Origin: Thermohalobaculum sp964576075 | GTDB lineage: Bacteria > Pseudomonadota > Alphaproteobacteria > Rhodobacterales > Rhodobacteraceae | Assembly (NCBI GenBank): GCA_964576075.1 | Contig: CAZNTX010000008.1 | Location: 5,640-69,639, forward strand | DNA: 64,000 bases | Direction: 5' to 3' | Shown: piece after piece, positions 7,866 through 17,222 of the stretch | How the letters are laid out: each line of letters opens with the position of its first letter | Numbering within the stretch: position 1 is the stretch's first letter | Program-made: the position numbers and the translations under genes | Notes under the pieces: generated by a model | Told to the model about the DNA's origin: nothing | Seen by the model: only the letters and a program-made list of their open reading frames with translations | The model's database searches: none

Positions 7866-9440
7866 ATGAAGATCGGCGCACCGAGAGAGACGGAACCGGG
7901 CGAGGCGCGCGTCGCCATGACGCCCGAGAGTGCCGGGCGGCTGCAGAAGCTCGGCTACGAGTGCCTCGTCGAGAGCGGCGCGGGCCAGGCGGCGGACTTC
8001 ACCGACGACGCCTATCGCGCGGCCGGCGTGAAGGTGGTGGACAGCGCCGCCGAGCTCTGGGCCGAGGCGGACGTCATCACCAAGGTGCGCGCGCCCCGGC
8101 CCGAGGAGGTCGAGGCCGCGCCCGAGGGCAAGACGCTGATCTCCCATATCTGGCCCGCCCAGAACGAGGACCTGCTCGGCGCGCTCAACGAGAAGCGGAT
8201 GACCGTCCTCGCGATGGACATGGTGCCCCGCATCTCCCGCGCGCAGAAGATGGACGCGCTCTCCTCCATGGCCAACATCGCGGGCTACCGCTCGGTGATC
8301 GAGGCGTCGAACAATTTCGGGCGCTTCTTCACCGGGCAGGTGACCGCGGCGGGCAAGGTGCCGCCGGCCAAGGTGCTCGTCGTGGGCGCGGGCGTCGCGG
8401 GGCTCGCCGCGATCGGCACGAGCGTCTCGCTCGGCGCCATCACCTACGCCTTCGACGTGCGCCCCGAAGTGGCCGAGCAGATCGAATCGATGGGCGCCGA
8501 GTTCGTCTTCCTCGAATTCGACGAGAGCGAGCTCGAGGACGGCGCGGAGACCGGCGGCTACGCCAAGCCCTCCTCGCCCGAGTTCCGCGAGAAGCAGCTC
8601 GCGAAGTTCCGCGAGATGGCGCCCGATATCGACATCGTCATCACCACCGCCCTGATCCCCGGCCGCCCCGCCCCGGTGCTCTGGACCGAGGACATGGTGC
8701 AGTCGATGAAACGCGGCTCGGTGATCGTCGATCTCGCGGCCGAGCGCGGCGGCAACTGCGAACTGACCGTGAAGGACGAGCGCATCGTCACCGACAACGG
8801 CGTCGTGATCGTCGGCTACACCGACTTCCCGAGCCGCATGGCGACGCAGGCCTCGACCCTCTACTCGACCAACATCCGCCATGTGATGGACGACCTGACG
8901 CCCGAGAAGGACGGCCAGCCGGTCTACAATATGGAGGACGACGTCATCCGGGGCATGATGGTCTGCCACGAGGGCGACGTCACCTACCCGCCGCCGCCGC
9001 CCAAGGTGAAGGCGATCGCGGCGCAGACCAAGAAGAAGGAGCCCGAGGAGACGCCGGAGCAGAAGGCCAAGCGCGAGGCCGAGGAGCTCAAGAAGAATCT
9101 CGATCGGCAGGCGCAGCTCCTCGTCGGCGGCGGCATCCTGCTGCTCGCGGTCGGCTCGGTGGCGCCCGCGAGCTTCATGCAGCACTTCATCGTGTTCGTG
9201 CTGTCCTGCTTCGTCGGCTACCACGTGATCTGGAACGTCGCGCACAGCCTGCACACGCCGCTCATGGCGATCACCAACGCGATCTCCTCGATCATCATCG
9301 TCGGCGCGCTGTTGCAGATCGGCTCGACCGACGAGACCGTGACCAACTTGGCGGCCTTCTCCATCCTGATCGCGGCGGTGAACATCTTCGGCGGCTTCCT
9401 CGTGACGCGCCGGATGCTCGCCATGTTCCAGAAATCCTGA
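7866..9440 (+). CDS. pntA: Proton-translocating NAD(P) transhydrogenase, alpha subunit
   Basis: 524 aa, full-length alpha subunit. Residues 1-375 form domain I (NAD(H) binding, with GAGVAGLAAIGT near 173-184). A charged Lys/Glu linker (about 385-415) precedes four membrane helices (about 417-515) of domain II. With PntB it couples hydride transfer from NADH to NADP+ to proton entry, supplying NADPH. In many alphaproteobacteria the membrane part is a separate PntAB subunit; here it is fused, as in E. coli. The ATG follows GAAAGGGAGA. The 229 bp upstream (7637-7865) hold several short palindromes (e.g. GGCCGGCGCCGGCC) but no gene. Confidence 0.96.
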   Translation: MKIGAPRETEPGEARVAMTPESAGRLQKLGYECLVESGAGQAADFTDDAYRAAGVKVVDSAAELWAEADVITKVRAPRPEEVEAAPEGKTLISHIWPAQNEDLLGALNEKRMTVLAMDMVPRISRAQKMDALSSMANIAGYRSVIEASNNFGRFFTGQVTAAGKVPPAKVLVVGAGVAGLAAIGTSVSLGAITYAFDVRPEVAEQIESMGAEFVFLEFDESELEDGAETGGYAKPSSPEFREKQLAKFREMAPDIDIVITTALIPGRPAPVLWTEDMVQSMKRGSVIVDLAAERGGNCELTVKDERIVTDNGVVIVGYTDFPSRMATQASTLYSTNIRHVMDDLTPEKDGQPVYNMEDDVIRGMMVCHEGDVTYPPPPPKVKAIAAQTKKKEPEETPEQKAKREAEELKKNLDRQAQLLVGGGILLLAVGSVAPASFMQHFIVFVLSCFVGYHVIWNVAHSLHTPLMAITNAISSIIIVGALLQIGSTDETVTNLAAFSILIAAVNIFGGFLVTRRMLAMFQKS

Positions 9441-9456
9441 CCCGGGGGGCCGACAG

Positions 9457-10893
9457 ATGAGCATCGGTTTCGTGACGGCCGCCTATGTGGTGGCGGCCAT
9501 CCTCTTCATCCTCGCGCTCGGCGGGCTCTCCAACCAGGAGAAGGCCAAGCGCGCGATCTATTACGGCATCGTCGGCATGGCGCTCGCCGTGGTGGCGACG
9601 GTGGCGACGCCGGGCGTCGACAACAAGCAGCTCATCCTGATCATGATCGTGATCGGCGGGGCCGCGGGCGCCTATGTCGCCTCCAAGGTGCAGATGACGC
9701 AGATGCCCGAGCTCGTGGCGGGCTTCCACAGCCTCGTGGGGCTTGCGGCGGTGCTGATCGGCTTCAACGCCGACACCGAGATGGTCCGCGCCCTCGCCGC
9801 CGTCGAGGCCGGCACCGCGGACACGCTGCAGGGCTTCGCGGCCACCATCGCCAAGAAGAGCCAGGTGGAGATCAACATCCTGAAGATCGAGCTTCTGCTC
9901 GGCATCTTCATCGGCGCGATCACCTTCACCGGCTCGATCGTCGCCTATGGCAAGCTCGCGGGGAAGATCTCCTCGGCGGCGCTCACGCTGCCCTACCGCC
10001 ACCAGCTCAACCTCGCGGGGCTCGTCGCCTGCGTCGTGCTCGGCTATCAGTATTACACCACCGGCGATCTCAACATGCTGATCGCGGTGGCGGTGATCTC
10101 GGGCCTGATCGGCTGGCATCTGATCATGGCGATCGGCGGGGCGGACATGCCGGTCGTCGTCTCCATGCTCAACTCCTATTCGGGCTGGGCGGCGGCGGCC
10201 ATCGGCTTCACGCTCGGCAACGATCTGCTGATCGTGGTCGGCGCGCTCGTCGGCGCCTCGGGTGCGATCCTCTCCTACATCATGTGCCGGGGCATGAACC
10301 GCTCCTTCGTCTCGGTCATCCTCGGCGGCTGGGGGGGCGAGCAGTCGGCCGGGCAGGAGGTCGAGGGCGAGATGGTCGCCATCGACGCCGACGGCGTGGC
10401 GAGCGCGCTCAACGATGCCGACAGCGTGATCATCGTGCCGGGCTACGGCATGGCGGTGGCGCAGGCGCAGACCGCGGTGGCCGAACTCACCCGCAAGCTG
10501 CGCGAGAAGGGCAAGACGGTGCGCTTCGCGATCCACCCGGTGGCGGGCCGGCTGCCCGGGCACATGAACGTGCTCCTCGCGGAGGCCAAGGTGCCCTACG
10601 ACATCGTGCTCGAGATGGAGGAGATCAACGAGGACTTCCCGCAGACCGACGTCTCCATCGTCATCGGCGCCAACGACATCGTGAACCCCGCGGCGCAGGA
10701 GGACCCGACCTCGCCGATCGCCGGGATGCCGGTGCTCGAGGTCTGGAAGTCGCGGCAGTGTTTCGTGCTGAAGCGCGGCAAGGGGCGCGGCTATTCCGGC
10801 ATCGAGAACCCGCTGTTCTTCAAGGACAACACGCGGATGTATTACGGCGACGCGAAGGGCTCGATGGAGGCCCTGATCCCGCTGATCGCCTGA
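9457..10893 (+). CDS. pntB: Proton-translocating NAD(P) transhydrogenase, beta subunit
   Basis: 478 aa. About nine hydrophobic segments in residues 1-280 make the proton channel. The C-terminal domain III binds NADP(H): VPGYGMAVAQAQ (about 328-339), GRLPGHMNVLLAEA and NDIVNPAAQ are invariant-type motifs. It starts 16 bp after pntA, so the two are one operon, followed downstream by two hairpins. Confidence 0.97.
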   Translation: MSIGFVTAAYVVAAILFILALGGLSNQEKAKRAIYYGIVGMALAVVATVATPGVDNKQLILIMIVIGGAAGAYVASKVQMTQMPELVAGFHSLVGLAAVLIGFNADTEMVRALAAVEAGTADTLQGFAATIAKKSQVEINILKIELLLGIFIGAITFTGSIVAYGKLAGKISSAALTLPYRHQLNLAGLVACVVLGYQYYTTGDLNMLIAVAVISGLIGWHLIMAIGGADMPVVVSMLNSYSGWAAAAIGFTLGNDLLIVVGALVGASGAILSYIMCRGMNRSFVSVILGGWGGEQSAGQEVEGEMVAIDADGVASALNDADSVIIVPGYGMAVAQAQTAVAELTRKLREKGKTVRFAIHPVAGRLPGHMNVLLAEAKVPYDIVLEMEEINEDFPQTDVSIVIGANDIVNPAAQEDPTSPIAGMPVLEVWKSRQCFVLKRGKGRGYSGIENPLFFKDNTRMYYGDAKGSMEALIPLIA

Positions 10894-10918
10894 TCGGCGG
10901 GGCGCGGGACGATCGGGG

Positions 10919-10936
10919 GGGCGCCTGCGGGCGCCC
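10919..10936 (+). terminator. Short GC hairpin after pntB
   Basis: A 7-bp perfect stem GGGCGCC/GGCGCCC with a 4-nt loop lies 25 bp after the pntB stop. There is no run of T after it, so it is a weak candidate for intrinsic termination; it may protect mRNA 3' ends. Confidence 0.35.
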
Positions 10937-10950
10937 TCATGCCTTTGCGA

Positions 10951-11053
10951 CCGAGGAGGCGCGCGCGCCGCGGGCCCCACCCACCCAGGAGAGGGCGGCG
11001 CCCGGCTGGCCCGCCGGCGCGGCCCACAGCCCGCGGCGCGCGCGCCTCCTCGG
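10951..11053 (+). repeat. Stem-loop element, shared-loop family, copy 1
   Basis: Perfect 25-bp inverted arms (10951-10975 and 11029-11053) enclose a 53-nt loop. The loop begins CCCACCCACCCAGGAGAGGG and ends CACA. Two related copies follow hslO (37105-37205) and, on the minus strand, the MsbA-like gene (21879-21971). All share GGGCCCC[A/G]CCCACCC at the stem-loop junction while the arms differ. It lies 57 bp after the pntB stop, in the pntB orientation, and its right arm reaches to 15 bp from the stop of the convergent DUF3754 gene. Confidence 0.75.
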
Positions 11054-11067
11054 CCGCGGCTCTCCCC

Positions 11068-12348
11068 TCAGCCGGCGAAGGCGGTCTCGGTCTGCGCGGC
11101 CCAGGCGCGGTCGGCGGCGGCGAGGGCGGCGTCGAGGGGCAGGGCGCGGAGCTTGCCCTCTCCGACCTGCTCGACGAGGCCGAAGCGGCGGAGCTTGGCG
11201 AGGGCGTCGTCGATCTCGAAATCCACCTCGATGTCGAAGCGGCCGGAGAGCCAGGCCTCGATCTCCCGGTCGAGCTCTGTTTCCGACATCGGGGTCTCCG
11301 CCCGCCACAGGAAGAAATAGGCGAGGAACGCCTCCTTGACCTCCGAATCTTCGGAGGCGCCGATCAGATAGTCGAAAAAGGCGGCGTTGTTGTTGAGGTT
11401 GTTGAAATAGGCGTTCTCGGCTACCTGTTTCTGATATTTGAACTTCTGGCGCTCGTATTTGATCCATTGGCGGCCGACGAAGCCTGCGAGCGCGCCGAGG
11501 CCGGAGAGGGCGGCCAGCGCCTGCTTGGTCTGGTCCTCCTCCACCGTCCCGGAGATGCCGAGATAGGCGCCGACGACGACGAGGAGCACCGAGAGCGCGG
11601 GCAGGATGTTGAGCAGGATCGGGATGCCGCCCGCCACCGCCGGCACCCCGAGGATCAGCTTGTCCTGCATCCGCATCACGACGCGGGCGTTGGGGTAGAG
11701 CGTTTCGAGATCGGCGCGGGGGATGTCGCGGAACAGCTTGAGATAGACCGCGCCCGGCCGCAGCCGGGTGCCGCGGAGGGCCTTGGCGGGGATCTCGGCT
11801 TTCAGCGCCGCCACGAGGACGACGAAATCCCAGGCGAGCGCGTCGAACTCCGTCTCCCTCAGCCCGAACCAGCTCCGCACCGAGAAGCGGCGCTGGCGCG
11901 GGCCGCGGCCGTAGAAGCGGACCTCGTCGAACACCTCGCGGGGGACTGCGACCTTGGCCTTGACCCGGCCGCGGGCGCCCTCGTCGGGCTCGAGATCGGC
12001 GGCCGTCATCTCGCGGAAATTGGCGGCGCTGAGCGCGCCTTCGAGCGCCTCGAGGAAGGCCGCGCGCTCCTCTGGCGCCGGCGGGATCGGGCCGGAGCCC
12101 GGCTGGTCCGGGTTGAAGCGGACATAGAGGTCCTTGAGCGTCTCGCGCGGGCCGAAGAACTCCACATGGAACAGCAGCGCGAGGCGCCGGCCGAGGGCGG
12201 CGAGGCGCGTCCGGTCGGCCTCGGCGAGGCCCTCGGTCGCGAGCGCCGCGTCGAGGATGGCGCGCTTGCGGATCGGGATGTAGTGCGCCCGCTCCGGGGC
12301 CGCGCTCGCCGCGGCCTCGATGGCCGGGTCGGTCAGGGTCTCGCTCAC
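11068..12348 (-). CDS. DUF3754 (TMEM143-like) membrane protein
   Basis: About 426 aa from a GTG preceded by GAGGGGGG; an in-frame GTG 48 bp upstream (12396) is possible but has no ribosome site. Recognisable family segments are LYVRFNPDQPG, VYLKLFRDIPRADLETLYPNA and LILGVPAVAGGIPILL. The last runs into two hydrophobic helices (residues about 240-285), and the C-terminal half is hydrophilic and helical. The family is shared with eukaryotic TMEM143 and has no established biochemical function. Next upstream gene is the dipeptidase (about 70 bp). Confidence 0.8.
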   Translation of the reverse strand: MSETLTDPAIEAAASAAPERAHYIPIRKRAILDAALATEGLAEADRTRLAALGRRLALLFHVEFFGPRETLKDLYVRFNPDQPGSGPIPPAPEERAAFLEALEGALSAANFREMTAADLEPDEGARGRVKAKVAVPREVFDEVRFYGRGPRQRRFSVRSWFGLRETEFDALAWDFVVLVAALKAEIPAKALRGTRLRPGAVYLKLFRDIPRADLETLYPNARVVMRMQDKLILGVPAVAGGIPILLNILPALSVLLVVVGAYLGISGTVEEDQTKQALAALSGLGALAGFVGRQWIKYERQKFKYQKQVAENAYFNNLNNNAAFFDYLIGASEDSEVKEAFLAYFFLWRAETPMSETELDREIEAWLSGRFDIEVDFEIDDALAKLRRFGLVEQVGEGKLRALPLDAALAAADRAWAAQTETAFAG

Positions 12349-12417
12349 GGTCTCGCCCCCCTCGGGTCTCGCTCTCGGACGGTCGGAGACTATCACCGCG
12401 GTGCGGGAAGGCCAGCG

Positions 12418-13476
12418 TCAGGCGGCGCGGGCGACGGCGGCGAGCCAGTTCTCCCGGGCGATCTTGGCGATCAGCGCCTCGCCATAGCCCGCCTGGCGCA
12501 TGGCGGCGACGAGGCGGGGCAGGCCGCGCACATCGCCGATCTCGAGGGGCAGCTCGCAGCCGTCGAAATCCGAGCCGAGGGCCACGCCGTCCTCTCCGAG
12601 CCGCGCGAGCAGATGGTCGAGATGGCGCAGCATGGTCTCGATCGGCGTGTCGCGGGTCTCGGTGCAGTCCTCCCGCAGGAAGGCCACATGGAAGTTGAGC
12701 CCGACGACGCCGCCCGATTCGGCGATGGCGTCGAGCTGGCGGTCGGTCAGGTTGCGGGCGTTGGGCGAAAGGGCGTGGGCGTTCGAATGGGTGGCGACGA
12801 GGGGCTTGGTGGCGATCTTCGCCACGTCCCAGAACCCCGCCTCGGTGAGGTGGGAGAGATCGACCATCACCCCGAGCGCCTCGGCGCGGCGGACGAGGCG
12901 GCGCCCGGCCTCGGTGAGCCCGTCTCCGGGGTCGATCTCCGGCTGGCGCGCCATGGGCGCGCCGGCGCCGAAGATGTTGGGCCGGGACCAGACGAGCCCG
13001 AGCGAGCGCAGCCCCGCGGCGTGGAGCACCTCGAGCGCGTCGAGATCGGGGCCGATGCACTCCGCCCCCTCGATATGCGGGACCATGGCGATGCGTCCGG
13101 CCTCCATCGCCGCGCGGGCCTCTGCGGCGGAGGTGGCGATGGCGAGGGCGTCGGGGTGTGCCTCGGCGAGGCGGCGCATCCGGGCGAAGAGAGCGAGGGT
13201 GAAGGGCAGCGCCTTGTCCTCGGCGACGGGGCCGAAGGTCTCCGGCGCGTCGCGGTCGTAGGGCAGGTCGAGCCGGTCGACGCGCGAGGGGGTATACATC
13301 GCGAAGAGCCCGCCGGCGAAGCCCGCGGCGCGGGCGCGCGGCAGGTCGATGTCGAGCCGGGGCGCGCCGGCGGCGAAGTCGACCGCCCCGCCGGTGCGGG
13401 CCGCGACCTCAAGCTTGAGGAGCGTGTCGTTGTGCCCGTCGAAGACTGGAACGGTGGCGTTGGGCGCGTCGGCCAT
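12418..13476 (-). CDS. Membrane-dipeptidase family (M19) peptidase
   Basis: 352 aa from the ATG that overlaps the stop of the upstream ABC ATPase by one base. VFDGHNDTL gives the first metal-binding His-x-Asp, PHIEGAE the bridging Glu region, and VDLSHLTEAG and PLVATHSNAHAL further metal ligands, all as in renal dipeptidase. No signal peptide is evident, so a cytosolic role is likely. As the last gene of a peptide-type ABC importer operon it probably hydrolyses imported dipeptides. Confidence 0.92.
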   Translation of the reverse strand: MADAPNATVPVFDGHNDTLLKLEVAARTGGAVDFAAGAPRLDIDLPRARAAGFAGGLFAMYTPSRVDRLDLPYDRDAPETFGPVAEDKALPFTLALFARMRRLAEAHPDALAIATSAAEARAAMEAGRIAMVPHIEGAECIGPDLDALEVLHAAGLRSLGLVWSRPNIFGAGAPMARQPEIDPGDGLTEAGRRLVRRAEALGVMVDLSHLTEAGFWDVAKIATKPLVATHSNAHALSPNARNLTDRQLDAIAESGGVVGLNFHVAFLREDCTETRDTPIETMLRHLDHLLARLGEDGVALGSDFDGCELPLEIGDVRGLPRLVAAMRQAGYGEALIAKIARENWLAAVARAA

Positions 13477-14252
13477 CAGGGGCTCTCCTCCGGCGTGAAC
13501 CCCCGGCTCGCGACCAGGAGCTCTCTCGTGTAGTCGTGGGCCGGGGTCTCGCGGCGGAGATCGGCGATGTCGAGCGTCTCCAGCACCCGGCCCTGGCGCA
13601 TCACCGCCACCCGCTCGCACATATGCGCGATCACCGCCAGATCGTGGGAGACCATGAGATAGGTCAGCCCCCGCGCCTCGCGCAGATCGGCCAGCAGGTT
13701 GAGCACCTCGGCCTGGACCGACACGTCGAGCGCGGAGGTCGGCTCGTCGAGCAGCAGGACCTTGGGCTCGAGCATCAGCGCGCGGGCGATCGCGACGCGC
13801 TGGCGCTGCCCGCCGGAGAGCTGATGCGGGTAGCGGAAGCGGAAGCCGTGGCCGAGGCCGACCTGGGCGAGCACGGCCTCGATCCGCGCATCGGTGTCGC
13901 GGGCGCCGTGCAGGCGCGCGGGTTCGGCGAGGGAGCGGTCGACCGTGTGGCGCGGGTGGAGCGAGCCGTAGGGGTCCTGGAACACCATCTGCACGGTGCG
14001 GTAGAAGTCCATGTCGCGCCGGGGCCCGAGTTCGCGCCCGGCGACGCGGATCGTCCCCTCCGCGGCGGGCACGAGGCCGGCGATGGCGCGGAGCACGGTG
14101 GACTTGCCGGAGCCCGACTCGCCGACGAGCCCGAAGGCCCCCCCCTCCGGCACCTCGAAGGAGACGCCGTCGACCGCGCGGACCGCGTCCGCCCCCCGGC
14201 CGAACTCGGCCGAGAGCCCCGCCACCGCGATCATCGGCTCAGAGGCGGGCAT
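13476..14252 (-). CDS. Peptide/opine ABC importer ATPase (OppF/DppF-like)
   Basis: 258 aa. Walker A GESGSGKST (about 44-52), the Q-loop region VFQDPYGSLHP, signature LSGGQRQR, Walker B VLLLDEPTSALD and the switch His in MVSHD are all present. Its N-terminus overlaps the end of the partner ATPase by 14 bp. Slightly short for OppF because the C-terminal oligopeptide-transporter extension is minimal. Confidence 0.93.
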   Translation of the reverse strand: MPASEPMIAVAGLSAEFGRGADAVRAVDGVSFEVPEGGAFGLVGESGSGKSTVLRAIAGLVPAAEGTIRVAGRELGPRRDMDFYRTVQMVFQDPYGSLHPRHTVDRSLAEPARLHGARDTDARIEAVLAQVGLGHGFRFRYPHQLSGGQRQRVAIARALMLEPKVLLLDEPTSALDVSVQAEVLNLLADLREARGLTYLMVSHDLAVIAHMCERVAVMRQGRVLETLDIADLRRETPAHDYTRELLVASRGFTPEESP

Positions 14253-15099
14253 CGACGCTCGGCGCCTCCGTCCAGGCGGGGTCGCGGGTCATCGCGGTCA
14301 GCCGCGCCTGCCCGCCCTCGAGCGTCGGCAGCGCGTTCAGGAGCCCGCGGGTATAGGGGTGGCGCGCGGCATGGAGCTCGGAGGCGCGGCAGGTCTCGAC
14401 GATGCGCCCGGCATACATGATCAGGATCCGGTCGCAGAAGGAGGCGACGAGATTGAGGTCGTGGGAGATGAAGACCAGCCCCATGCCGCGCTCGGCCACC
14501 AGCCGGTCGAGGATGCGCATGACGGACATCTGAACGGTCACGTCGAGCGCCGAGGTCGGCTCGTCGGCGATCAGAAGCTCGGGGCCCGGGGCGAGCATCA
14601 TCGCGATCATCACCCGCTGGCCCATGCCGCCGGAGACCTCGTGGGGGTAGAGCCGGGCGACGCGCTCGGGGTCGCGGATCTGCACGGCGTCCAGCATCTC
14701 GAGGGTCTTGGCCCGGGCCTGCCGGGCGGAGCCGCGGGCATGGATGCGATAGGCCTCGGCGATCTGCTCGCCGACGGTCATCACCGGGTTGAGCGAGAAT
14801 TTGGGGTCCTGCAGGACCATGGCGATCCGCCGGCCGCGGATGCGGCGCATCTCGCGCTCCGAAATGCGCAGGAGATCCACCTCGCCGAAGCTGAGCCGCT
14901 CGGCCGTCACCTCGCCGGGCGGGCGAATGAGGCGCAGGACCGCCCGCCCGGTCATCGACTTCCCGCTGCCCGATTCGCCGACGATGCCGACCCGCTCGCG
15001 CCCGACCTCGAAGGTGATCCCGCGCACCGCCTCGACGACGCCGCCCGCGGGCTTGGCGAAGCGCACCCAGAGATCCTCCACCTCGAGAAGCGGTGTCAT
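14239..15099 (-). CDS. Peptide/opine ABC importer ATPase (OppD/DppD-like)
   Basis: 286 aa. Walker A GESGSGKSM, signature VSGGMGQR, Walker B LLIADEPTSALD and VFISHDLN are intact. The C-terminal HPYTRGLLNALP block marks the oligopeptide-transporter ATPase extension. The spacing to the upstream permease is 139 bp, unlike the overlaps elsewhere in the operon, and holds a strong hairpin. Confidence 0.93.
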   Translation of the reverse strand: MTPLLEVEDLWVRFAKPAGGVVEAVRGITFEVGRERVGIVGESGSGKSMTGRAVLRLIRPPGEVTAERLSFGEVDLLRISEREMRRIRGRRIAMVLQDPKFSLNPVMTVGEQIAEAYRIHARGSARQARAKTLEMLDAVQIRDPERVARLYPHEVSGGMGQRVMIAMMLAPGPELLIADEPTSALDVTVQMSVMRILDRLVAERGMGLVFISHDLNLVASFCDRILIMYAGRIVETCRASELHAARHPYTRGLLNALPTLEGGQARLTAMTRDPAWTEAPSVDARL

Positions 15100-15159
15100 G
15101 CGCGGCCCTCCCCGCGCTGTTCGGGGCGCTCTTCGGGGCGCTTCCGCCCCTCATCGCCC

Positions 15160-15188
15160 GGCGCTCGCGCGCGGAGCGCGCGCGCGCC
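15160..15188. repeat. Strong GC hairpin between importer permease and ATPase genes
   Basis: A 13-bp stem with one mismatch and a 3-nt loop (GGCGCTCGCGCGC/GCGCGCGCGCGCC) sits in the only sizeable gap of the importer operon. Such intra-operon hairpins can stabilise the upstream message or attenuate the downstream one. No function can be assigned from sequence alone. Confidence 0.6.
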
Positions 15189-15238
15189 GGCGGGCCGCGA
15201 AGAGAGCGCGCAGGCGCTCGATGAGCGGCGGTGCCCGC

Positions 15239-16159
15239 TCACCGGCCCTGGCTCCGGGGATCGAGCACGTCGCGCAGCCCGTCCCCGAGCAGGTTGAAGC
15301 CGAGCGAGACGATGAAGATCGCGAGGCCCGGGATCGTCGCCACCCACCAGGCGTCGAGGAACTTGCGCCCCGAGGAGATCATCGCGCCCCATTCGGGCGT
15401 CGGCGGCTGCGCGCCGAGGCCGAGGAAGCCGAGCCCCGCGGCTGTGAGGATCACCCCGGCCATGTCGAGGGTCACGCGTATGATGATCGAGGACATGCAT
15501 TGCGGCCAGATATGCCCGGTGATGATCCGGATCGGCCCCGCGCCCTGGAGCCGCACCGCGGCGATGTAGTCGGCGGTGCGGATGGTGATGGTCTCGGCCC
15601 GGGCGATGCGGGCATAGGGCGGCCAGGCGGTGAGCGTGATCGCGAGGATCGCGTTCTCGATCCCCGCCCCGAGCGCGGCGACGAAGGCGAGCGCGAGCAC
15701 GAGGCGGGGGAAGGCGAGGAAAACGTCCGTCACCCGCATCAGCACCGCGTCGACCCAGCCGCCGAGATAGCCCGCGGCGGTCCCGACGAGGAGCCCGATC
15801 GCCGGCGCCGTCACCGCCACCAGGGTGACGATCAGCAGCGTGATCGAGGCGCCGTGGACGATGCGGCTCCAGATGTCGCGGCCGAGCTCGTCCGAGCCGA
15901 GGAGATAGCCCCCCTCCCCGGGCGGCAGCAGGCGCGCCTCGAGATCCTGCGCGAGCGGGTCGTGCGTCGCGAGGAGCGGCGCCAGCGCCGCCATCAGGAG
16001 GAGCCCGAGGATGATCAGGAAGCCGAGCACCGCCAGCGGATTGGCCGAGAACGCCTTCCAGCCGAGCCAGAGCTGCCCGAGCCGCGCCTGCAGCCGCGAC
16101 TGCGGCGCCTCCGCCGTCAGCCAGGCGCGCCAGCCCGTCGGCTCCGCCTCAGCGCGCAT
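15239..16159 (-). CDS. Peptide/opine ABC importer permease (OppC/DppC-like)
   Basis: 306 aa. After a hydrophilic head, one helix (about 38-62) precedes LLPPGEGGYLLGSDELGRDIWSRIVHGA, the classical OppC signature region. Five more helices follow, with the EAA-type loop at AAVRLQGAGPIRII. It overlaps the end of the partner permease gene by 11 bp. Confidence 0.94.
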   Translation of the reverse strand: MRAEAEPTGWRAWLTAEAPQSRLQARLGQLWLGWKAFSANPLAVLGFLIILGLLLMAALAPLLATHDPLAQDLEARLLPPGEGGYLLGSDELGRDIWSRIVHGASITLLIVTLVAVTAPAIGLLVGTAAGYLGGWVDAVLMRVTDVFLAFPRLVLALAFVAALGAGIENAILAITLTAWPPYARIARAETITIRTADYIAAVRLQGAGPIRIITGHIWPQCMSSIIIRVTLDMAGVILTAAGLGFLGLGAQPPTPEWGAMISSGRKFLDAWWVATIPGLAIFIVSLGFNLLGDGLRDVLDPRSQGR

Positions 16160-17222
16160 CGGATTGCCGCGCCCGGGGGTCCACCACCCGGTAGAGCACG
16201 TCGGAGAGCATGTTGAGCCCGATGAAGCAGAGCCCGACCACCACCGTCCCCCCGAGCACCGCGTTCATGTCGGCGGAGAGGAGCGCGTTGGTGATGTATT
16301 GCCCGAGCCCCGGCCAGGCGAAGATCGTCTCGGTCAGCACCGAGCCCTCGAGCAGATTGGCGTAGGAGAGCGCGATCACGGTGATCAGCGGGATCCACAC
16401 ATTGCCGAGCGCATGGCGCCAGATCACCGCGCGCTCGGAGAGCCCCTTCACTCGCGCCGTGGTGATGTATTCCTTGCCGAGCTCCTCGATCATGAAGCTG
16501 CGCGTCATCCGCGAGATGTAGGCGAGCGAGTAGTAGCCGAGGATCGAGGCGGGCAGCACGATATGGTGCACCGCGTTCCAGAAGATCGTCATGTCCCCGG
16601 CGATCAGGCTGTCGATCAGGATCATGCCGGTCACGGTGGGGATCATGTCGACATAGAAGATGTCGAGCCGGCCGGGCCCGCCCACCCAGTCGAGCTGGCG
16701 GTAGAAGATCACCAGCCCGATGAGCCCGAGCCAGAAGATCGGCATCGAATAGCCGAAGAGGCCGAAGAGGCGCACCAGATGGTCGGGCCATCGCCCCTGA
16801 TGGACCGCCGCGATCACCCCCATCGGCACGCCGAAGACCACGCCGATGATCACCCCGAGGGTCGCGAGCTCCAGCGTCGCGGGGAAGACCCGGGCGATGT
16901 CCTCCGCCACCGGCCGGGCGGTCAGCGTCGAGGTGCCGAAATCGCCCTCGACCACGTCGCCGAGGAAGATGCCGAACTGCACGAGGAGCGGCTCGTCGAG
17001 CCCCATCTCCTCGTAGGCGCGGTCGTAGACCTCCTGGCTGGCGCGCTCGCCGACCACCGCGAGCACCGGGTCGATCGGCATCACCCGCCCGATCAGGAAG
17101 GTGACGAAGAGGAGGCCCACCATCGTCACGAGTATCGAGACGAGGGCCCCGAGGAGCCCCCGCCCGCGGGCGATGAGGGGCGCCCGGAGGCGCCCCCTCG
17201 GCCTGTCGACGCTCGCCGTCAC
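16149..17222 (-). CDS. Peptide/opine ABC importer permease (OppB/DppB-like)
   Basis: 357 aa. An N-terminal helix with VTFLIGRVMPIDPV, the long periplasmic loop, and the core RMTRSFMIEELGKEYITTARVKGL carrying the EAA loop are diagnostic of DppB-type permeases. Its start abuts the stop of the binding-protein gene (no intergenic bases), consistent with one transcript. Confidence 0.94.
   Translation of the reverse strand: MTASVDRPRGRLRAPLIARGRGLLGALVSILVTMVGLLFVTFLIGRVMPIDPVLAVVGERASQEVYDRAYEEMGLDEPLLVQFGIFLGDVVEGDFGTSTLTARPVAEDIARVFPATLELATLGVIIGVVFGVPMGVIAAVHQGRWPDHLVRLFGLFGYSMPIFWLGLIGLVIFYRQLDWVGGPGRLDIFYVDMIPTVTGMILIDSLIAGDMTIFWNAVHHIVLPASILGYYSLAYISRMTRSFMIEELGKEYITTARVKGLSERAVIWRHALGNVWIPLITVIALSYANLLEGSVLTETIFAWPGLGQYITNALLSADMNAVLGGTVVVGLCFIGLNMLSDVLYRVVDPRARQSDAR

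Noticed and set aside
10951..11053. Inverted repeats read as a CRISPR unit
   Set aside because: Single stem-loops with no regular direct-repeat and spacer array.
15100..15238. A short gene in the permease-ATPase gap
   Set aside because: A frame of about 25 codons has no start codon or ribosome site.
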